A stretch of DNA of 17,844 nucleotides from Clostridia bacterium (lineage in GTDB: Bacteria > Bacillota > Clostridia > Oscillospirales > QAMX01), in assembly GCA_017556885.1 (NCBI GenBank), contig JAFYLV010000172.1:1-17844 (forward strand). The letters run 5' to 3'. The number at the start of each line of letters is the position of its first letter. The first letter of the stretch is position 1. Below, piece by piece: positions 14,171-17,844 of the stretch. Both the position numbers and the translations under genes were made by a program. Under the pieces are notes generated by a model that was not told where the DNA came from, ran no database searches, and saw only the letters and a program-made list of their open reading frames with translations.

Positions 14171-14212
14171 TTTAAAAAACATATAAAAGATAACAATCTG
14201 GAGGTAAAACGC

Positions 14213-14770
14213 ATGAACAAGACCGAATACGCCCCCTATGAGGAGAAAATGAACAAAACCGTGGCATCTCTCGAGACCGAGTATGCCGCTATCCGCGCCG
14301 GCCGCGCAAATCCCGCCGTGCTGGATAAGCTGACCGTTGAGTACTACGGTGCTCCCACTCCCATCAACCAGATCGCCGCCATCTCCGTTCCCGAGCCCCG
14401 TATGCTCGTCATTGCCCCCTGGGATCCCGCACAGCTGAAGGCCGTTGAGAAGGCCATTCTCGCCTCCGATATCGGCATCACCCCCACCAACGACGGCAAG
14501 TCCATCCGCCTTTCTTTCCCCTCTCTGACTGAGGAGCGCCGTAAGGACCTCGTCAAGCAGGTCCGCAAGTATGCTGAGGACTCCAAGGTCGCCGTCCGCA
14601 ATATCCGCCGCGACGGTCTCGAGGTCTTCAAGGCCCGCAAGAAGAAGTCTGAGATCACCGAGGACGATATGCGCGCCGTGGAGAAGGATCTGCAGGATAT
14701 GACCGACAAGTTCTGCAAGAAAGTGGACGAGGTCTGTGCCCGCAAAGAGAAGGAACTGCTTGAGGTCTGA
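14213..14770 (+). CDS. frr: Ribosome recycling factor
   Basis: Splits post-termination ribosomes together with EF-G. The 185 residues match the family exactly: a three-helix bundle (N-terminal helix 1-30, C-terminal helices from about 105 on) and a small beta domain. RAGRANPAVLDKLTVEYYG (28-46), PINQIAAISVPEPRMLVI and ERRKDLVKQVRKYAEDSKVAVRNIRRD are typical. GGAGG lies eight bases before the ATG. The 42-base gap after pyrH is the longest within this operon segment and is AT-rich, but I see no convincing promoter or terminator there. Confidence 0.98.
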   Translation: MNKTEYAPYEEKMNKTVASLETEYAAIRAGRANPAVLDKLTVEYYGAPTPINQIAAISVPEPRMLVIAPWDPAQLKAVEKAILASDIGITPTNDGKSIRLSFPSLTEERRKDLVKQVRKYAEDSKVAVRNIRRDGLEVFKARKKKSEITEDDMRAVEKDLQDMTDKFCKKVDEVCARKEKELLEV

Positions 14771-14778
14771 TTCTGACC

Positions 14779-15561
14779 GTGAAGCTTTTTGCAAAAAAAT
14801 ATGACCCCGCGGCGGATATCGAGGATATCCGCCGTGCGGGGAAGCTTCCGGCGCACATTGCCATCATCATGGACGGCAACGGGCGTTGGGCGGAAAGCCG
14901 TGGCCTGCCCCGAAATGCGGGACATGCCCGCGGCAGTGAAAATTTCGACCGCATCGCCATCGCCTGTTCGGACATGGGCATCCGTTATCTGACGGTTTAT
15001 GCCTTTTCCACAGAGAACTGGAAGCGGGAGAAGGCGGAAGTGGATGGAATTTTCGATCTTTTCCGCAAGTATCTGAAAAAATCCTGCGATGAGATGGTGG
15101 AGCGCAATGTCAAGCTCCGCGTATTTGGAGATACCTCCGCTTTCCCGGAGGATATTCTGGAACTCATCGACCGGGCGGCGGAACTGTCAAAGCAGACCAC
15201 CGGTATGCAGGTCAACGTGTGCATCAATTACGGCGGCAGGGACGAGCTGGTCCATGCCGCCAAAAGTCTTGTCCGGGATGCGGCGGAAGGCCGTCTCTTG
15301 CCGGATGCGGTGGATGCCGCAATGCTGGAATCCCGGCTCTATTCCGCCGGGGTACCCGATCCGGATCTTCTGATCCGCACGGGCGGCGACATGCGGGTGT
15401 CCAATTTTCTGCTCTGGCAGATCGCCTATTCGGAATTCTATATTACGGATACCCTTTGGCCCTCCTTCTCAAAGGAGGAGCTTTGTCGTGCCATTCTCTC
15501 CTTTGCGGGACGTGACCGCCGGTTTGGCGGCTACGGCAAGTCCCGTTCCGGCCGGAAATAA
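14779..15561 (+). CDS. uppS: Undecaprenyl diphosphate synthase (cis-prenyltransferase)
   Basis: Adds isopentenyl units in cis to farnesyl diphosphate to make the C55 lipid carrier for peptidoglycan and teichoic-acid-type polymers. The 260 residues contain the catalytic IIMDGNGRWA with Asp32 (29-38), RNAGHARG with His49, FSTENWKR (76-83), and the diphosphate-binding LLIRTGGDMRVSNFLLWQ (197-214) with Arg200 and Arg206; the usual Glu of GGE is Asp203. The start is GTG at 14779, eight bases past frr, with GAGG about 13 bases upstream inside frr. It produces the carrier that needs the peptidoglycan precursors from ddl and murI, and consumes isoprenoid made through dxr. Confidence 0.97.
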   Translation: MKLFAKKYDPAADIEDIRRAGKLPAHIAIIMDGNGRWAESRGLPRNAGHARGSENFDRIAIACSDMGIRYLTVYAFSTENWKREKAEVDGIFDLFRKYLKKSCDEMVERNVKLRVFGDTSAFPEDILELIDRAAELSKQTTGMQVNVCINYGGRDELVHAAKSLVRDAAEGRLLPDAVDAAMLESRLYSAGVPDPDLLIRTGGDMRVSNFLLWQIAYSEFYITDTLWPSFSKEELCRAILSFAGRDRRFGGYGKSRSGRK

Positions 15562-15582
15562 AGAAAGGAAGCGGTTAGCGCC

Positions 15583-16395
15583 ATGCTCGTCAGAACCCTT
15601 GCCGCAGCGGTATTGCTGCCGGTTTTTATCCTCATCATCTACTTTGCGCCCCTGTGGACTGCCGCAGCGGCGCTTTGCCTGCTTTGTGTCCTTGCTGCCC
15701 ATGAGTTTGTCCGTGCCACCGGCCTTGTGAAGAGCCGCGCCGCGGCAGGTGTTGCCATGGCAGCGGCTGCCGGCATCCCCTGGTGGATGTATTTTGAGCT
15801 GGATGCCGCATGGCTGCTGCTCGGGCTGTTTCTTTTGGTTACGGTACTTTTCACCATGGCCATTCTGCGGCATGACAAGATCCGTGCGCCGGAGATTTTC
15901 GCCGCCCTTTTCGGGGGTGCGGTGCTTCCCTTCTTTCTCAGCCTGATGCTTTCGGTGCTGATGGGGGAGAAGGGAAAATATCTTGTACTGATGCCTTTCA
16001 TCGCCGCATGGATGAGCGATACCTGCGCCTATTTTGGAGGCACGTTTTTCGGAAAACACAAGCTTGCCCCGGAGATCAGCCCCAAAAAGACGGTGGAGGG
16101 ATCTGCGATCGGTATCGTCGGAGCCTGCCTGTTCCAGCTTTTGTATGCATGGATCCTCATGCGCTTCTTTGAGATCCGTCTCAATATTCCGGTGGTCATC
16201 CTCTTTGGACTTGCCGGCGCGGCAGTGGGACAGATCGGAGATCTCGCCCTGTCGCTGGTCAAGCGCGAGGTGGGCATCAAGGACTACGGCAAGTTGATGC
16301 CGGGACACGGCGGTGTTCTGGACCGCTTCGACAGTGTTATCTTCATTCTGCCGCTTTTCTGTGCTTTGGACCGTATCTTTGGAATGATCCTGTAA
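15583..16395 (+). CDS. cdsA: Phosphatidate cytidylyltransferase
   Basis: Integral membrane enzyme that converts phosphatidic acid and CTP to CDP-diacylglycerol, the precursor of phosphatidylglycerol and other phospholipids. The 270 residues show about seven or eight hydrophobic segments (among others 3-22, 26-39, 54-70, 76-95, 106-126, 134-150, 201-221, 252-268). The CDS signature runs from SLVKREVGIKDYG (224-236) through MPGHGGVLDRFD (239-250). Upstream, SDTCAYFGGTFFGKHKLAP (145-163) and SPKKTVEGS (166-174) are typical. The ATG at 15583 is 21 bases past uppS with AAGGA about 12 bases ahead. Placed before dxr and rseP as in many bacteria. Confidence 0.97.
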   Translation: MLVRTLAAAVLLPVFILIIYFAPLWTAAAALCLLCVLAAHEFVRATGLVKSRAAAGVAMAAAAGIPWWMYFELDAAWLLLGLFLLVTVLFTMAILRHDKIRAPEIFAALFGGAVLPFFLSLMLSVLMGEKGKYLVLMPFIAAWMSDTCAYFGGTFFGKHKLAPEISPKKTVEGSAIGIVGACLFQLLYAWILMRFFEIRLNIPVVILFGLAGAAVGQIGDLALSLVKREVGIKDYGKLMPGHGGVLDRFDSVIFILPLFCALDRIFGMIL

Positions 16396-16398
16396 ATT

Positions 16399-16402
16399 GA
16401 GG
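16399..16402 (+). promoter_or_regulatory. Ribosome binding site deciding the dxr TTG start
   Basis: GAGG sits eight bases before TTG 16411 and 14 bases before the next in-frame ATG at 16417. The spacing favours TTG. Confidence 0.65.
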
Positions 16403-16410
16403 TATAAACT

Positions 16411-17565
16411 TTGAGTATGACCCAATCTCTTGTCATCCTTGGCTCCACCGGCTCCATCGGTCGGCAGACACTGGAAGTATGCCGCCATCTCGGCCTGCGC
16501 GCGGATACCCTCTGTGCCCGCAAAAACGTCGGGCTCATGGAGGAGCAGATCCGCGCCTTTGCGCCCCGTACGGTTGCCATGGCCGATCCGGAGGCCGCCC
16601 GTGAGTTGCGCCTGCGGGTGGCGGACACGGCGACCCGGGTGCTTTCCGGTCCGGAAGGCGTGGAGAGCGCCGTGGCGGAATCTGCGGCGGATACCGCGGT
16701 TACTGCCATGGAGGGCATCTCCGGCCTGCGTCCGACCATGGCGGCCATTGCCTCCGGCAAGAAGATCGCCCTTGCCAATAAGGAAACCCTGGTCTGTGCC
16801 GGTGCCCTTGTCTATGCCGCCGCAAATGCCGCGGGTGTGGAGATCCTCCCGGTAGACTCCGAGCACGCCGCCATTCACCAGTGCCTCATGGCGCGGGGAG
16901 GCGGAGAAGGATGCGTACGCCGCATCATCCTGACGGCCTCGGGCGGTCCTTTCTTTGGAAAGACCGCGGAAGAGCTGGCCGGTGTGACCGCCGCGGATGC
17001 CCTGCGGCATCCCAACTGGAAAATGGGGCAAAAAATCACCCTCGACAGTGCTACACTGATGAACAAGGGCCTGGAGTTGATCGAGGCCATGCATCTTTTC
17101 CGCGTCTGCCCGGAGAATATTTCCGTGGTGGTGCATCGGGAAAGCATCATCCATTCCCTTGTGGAATTTTGTGACGGCTCCACCATGGCGCAGCTCGGCG
17201 TGCCGGATATGCGCCTGCCCATCCAGTATGCCCTCACCTGGCCGGAACGGAGGGAGAGCCTTACGCCCCCGGTGGATCTTGCCCGGGTGGGAACCATGCG
17301 TTTCTTTGCCCCGGACGATGTCAATTTTCCTGCACTTCCGCTCGCACGGCGGGTAGCCGCCATGCCTTCCTCTGCCGCCGTCACCATGAACGGCGCCAAT
17401 GAGGTCGCCGTGGCCGCGTTCCTTGCCGGAAAGATTTCCTTTGGAAAAATTGCGGAGATCTGTACCCGTGCGGTGGAGGACACACCTGCCGTTTCCTGCG
17501 CAAATATCGGTGAGGTGCTGGAGTTTGATGCCGCAGCGCGGGAATATGCGACTTCCCGCATCTGA
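16411..17565 (+). CDS. dxr: 1-deoxy-D-xylulose-5-phosphate reductoisomerase
   Basis: NADPH-dependent rearrangement and reduction of DXP to MEP, the committed step of the MEP isoprenoid pathway and the fosmidomycin target. The 384 residues contain the nucleotide loop GSTGSIG (11-17), ALANKETL with Lys124 (120-127), PVDSEHAAIHQC with metal ligands Asp149 and Glu151, LTASGGPFFG (174-183), HPNWKMGQKITLDSATLMNKGLE with Glu222 (200-222), and HRESIIHS (242-249). It starts at TTG 16411 by ribosome binding site spacing; ATG 16417 would shorten it by two residues. The presence of dxr shows isoprenoids come from the MEP route here, feeding uppS in the same operon. Confidence 0.97.
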   Translation: MSMTQSLVILGSTGSIGRQTLEVCRHLGLRADTLCARKNVGLMEEQIRAFAPRTVAMADPEAARELRLRVADTATRVLSGPEGVESAVAESAADTAVTAMEGISGLRPTMAAIASGKKIALANKETLVCAGALVYAAANAAGVEILPVDSEHAAIHQCLMARGGGEGCVRRIILTASGGPFFGKTAEELAGVTAADALRHPNWKMGQKITLDSATLMNKGLELIEAMHLFRVCPENISVVVHRESIIHSLVEFCDGSTMAQLGVPDMRLPIQYALTWPERRESLTPPVDLARVGTMRFFAPDDVNFPALPLARRVAAMPSSAAVTMNGANEVAVAAFLAGKISFGKIAEICTRAVEDTPAVSCANIGEVLEFDAAAREYATSRI

Positions 17566-17596
17566 ATGCTGAACATCCCGAAAGGTAGGTAGTCCT

Positions 17597-17844
17597 TTGC
17601 ATATCATTATCGCGATCCTTGCCCTGAGCGTGCTGGTCATCATCCACGAATTCGGGCATTTCATTTTTGCAAAGATCTTTGGCGTCCGTGTCAACGAGTT
17701 TTCTGTGGGCCTCGGCCCCAAGCTCTTTGGTTTCCGGGCGGGGGAGACGGTCTTTGCCGTCCGCGCCATTCCTTTTGGCGGTGCCTGCATGATGGAGGGA
17801 GAGGACGGAGAGTCCGATCCCGAGGATCTTCCGGAGGATTGGGA
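17597..17844 (+). CDS. rseP: RseP-type site-2 zinc metalloprotease, N-terminal part
   Basis: Intramembrane protease (RseP in proteobacteria, RasP in Bacillus) that cleaves anti-sigma factors and remnant signal peptides within the membrane. The window holds 82 residues. A hydrophobic first segment (about 2-17) carries the zinc motif HEFGH at about 17-21, followed by FGVRVNEFSVGLGPKLFGF and the IPFGGACMMEGEDGES stretch typical of the family. The rest, including PDZ domain and second metal motif, lies beyond the window. The likely start is TTG 17597, just after AAAGGTAGGT; no ATG or GTG is available at that place. It follows dxr by 31 bases, the usual order. Confidence 0.93.
   Translation, partial: MHIIIAILALSVLVIIHEFGHFIFAKIFGVRVNEFSVGLGPKLFGFRAGETVFAVRAIPFGGACMMEGEDGESDPEDLPEDW

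Noticed and set aside
13430..14794. A 454-codon minus-strand frame opposite pyrH and frr
   Set aside because: The translation resembles antisense of conserved genes (Leu/Gly/Asp/Val-rich, no motif), while pyrH and frr are unmistakable on the plus strand.
15469..17790. A 773-codon open frame on the minus strand opposite uppS-cdsA-dxr-rseP
   Set aside because: It is a shadow of the GC-rich plus-strand genes: low-complexity Gly/Arg/His-rich translation, no family motif and opposite to four well-recognised genes.

Overview
The window looks like a conserved chromosomal segment from a GC-rich low-GC-clade Firmicute (Clostridia, probably Oscillospiraceae/Ruminococcaceae-like). The reasons are GGAGG-type ribosome binding sites throughout, several TTG/GTG starts, B. 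subtilis-like gene neighbourhoods (yabE next to rsmA/ksgA; DUF1934/ywiB next to argS; pyrH-frr-uppS-cdsA-dxr-rseP), monoderm-type envelope genes and strong GC3 bias. The species assignment is inference. I see no transposase, integrase, phage gene, tRNA, rRNA or CRISPR array.

Left part, minus strand (1-9117). From right to left in the direction of transcription: a single-gene unit for a small flavodoxin-like protein, closed by a terminator; rplM-rpsI (L13-S9) behind a near-consensus promoter; a 391-bp intergenic stretch that may hold a structured RNA ending in a terminator; a yabE-like secreted cell-wall protein (DUF348-G5-3D); a second terminator; rsmA-tldD-tldE, closed by a very strong terminator; then a second near-consensus promoter driving ridA-punA-mtnN-cysteine desulfurase. 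This last operon is very tight, with two ATGA stop/start overlaps. It joins purine nucleoside phosphorolysis, removal of S-adenosylhomocysteine/methylthioadenosine, an imine-deaminase-fold protein and a PLP sulfur-transfer enzyme.

Right part, plus strand (9247-17844). A promoter with an extended -10 starts what looks like one long operon with no internal terminator that I can see: ddl, murI, DUF1934, argS, pyrH, frr, uppS, cdsA, dxr and the start of rseP. The genes cover peptidoglycan precursors (D-Ala-D-Ala ligase, glutamate racemase), the lipid carrier (undecaprenyl-PP synthase, fed by the MEP-pathway enzyme Dxr), phospholipid precursor CDP-diacylglycerol, UMP phosphorylation, ribosome recycling, arginyl-tRNA charging and intramembrane proteolysis. 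Growth-linked envelope and translation functions are thus co-transcribed and divergent from the flavodoxin-like gene.

Almost everything here is core metabolism. The points most worth a second look are the structured intergenic RNA candidate between rpsI and yabE, the RidA homologue that lacks the catalytic arginine, the glutamate racemase with Gly in place of the usual Asn after the first catalytic Cys, and the cysteine-rich flavodoxin-fold protein without a normal FMN phosphate loop.
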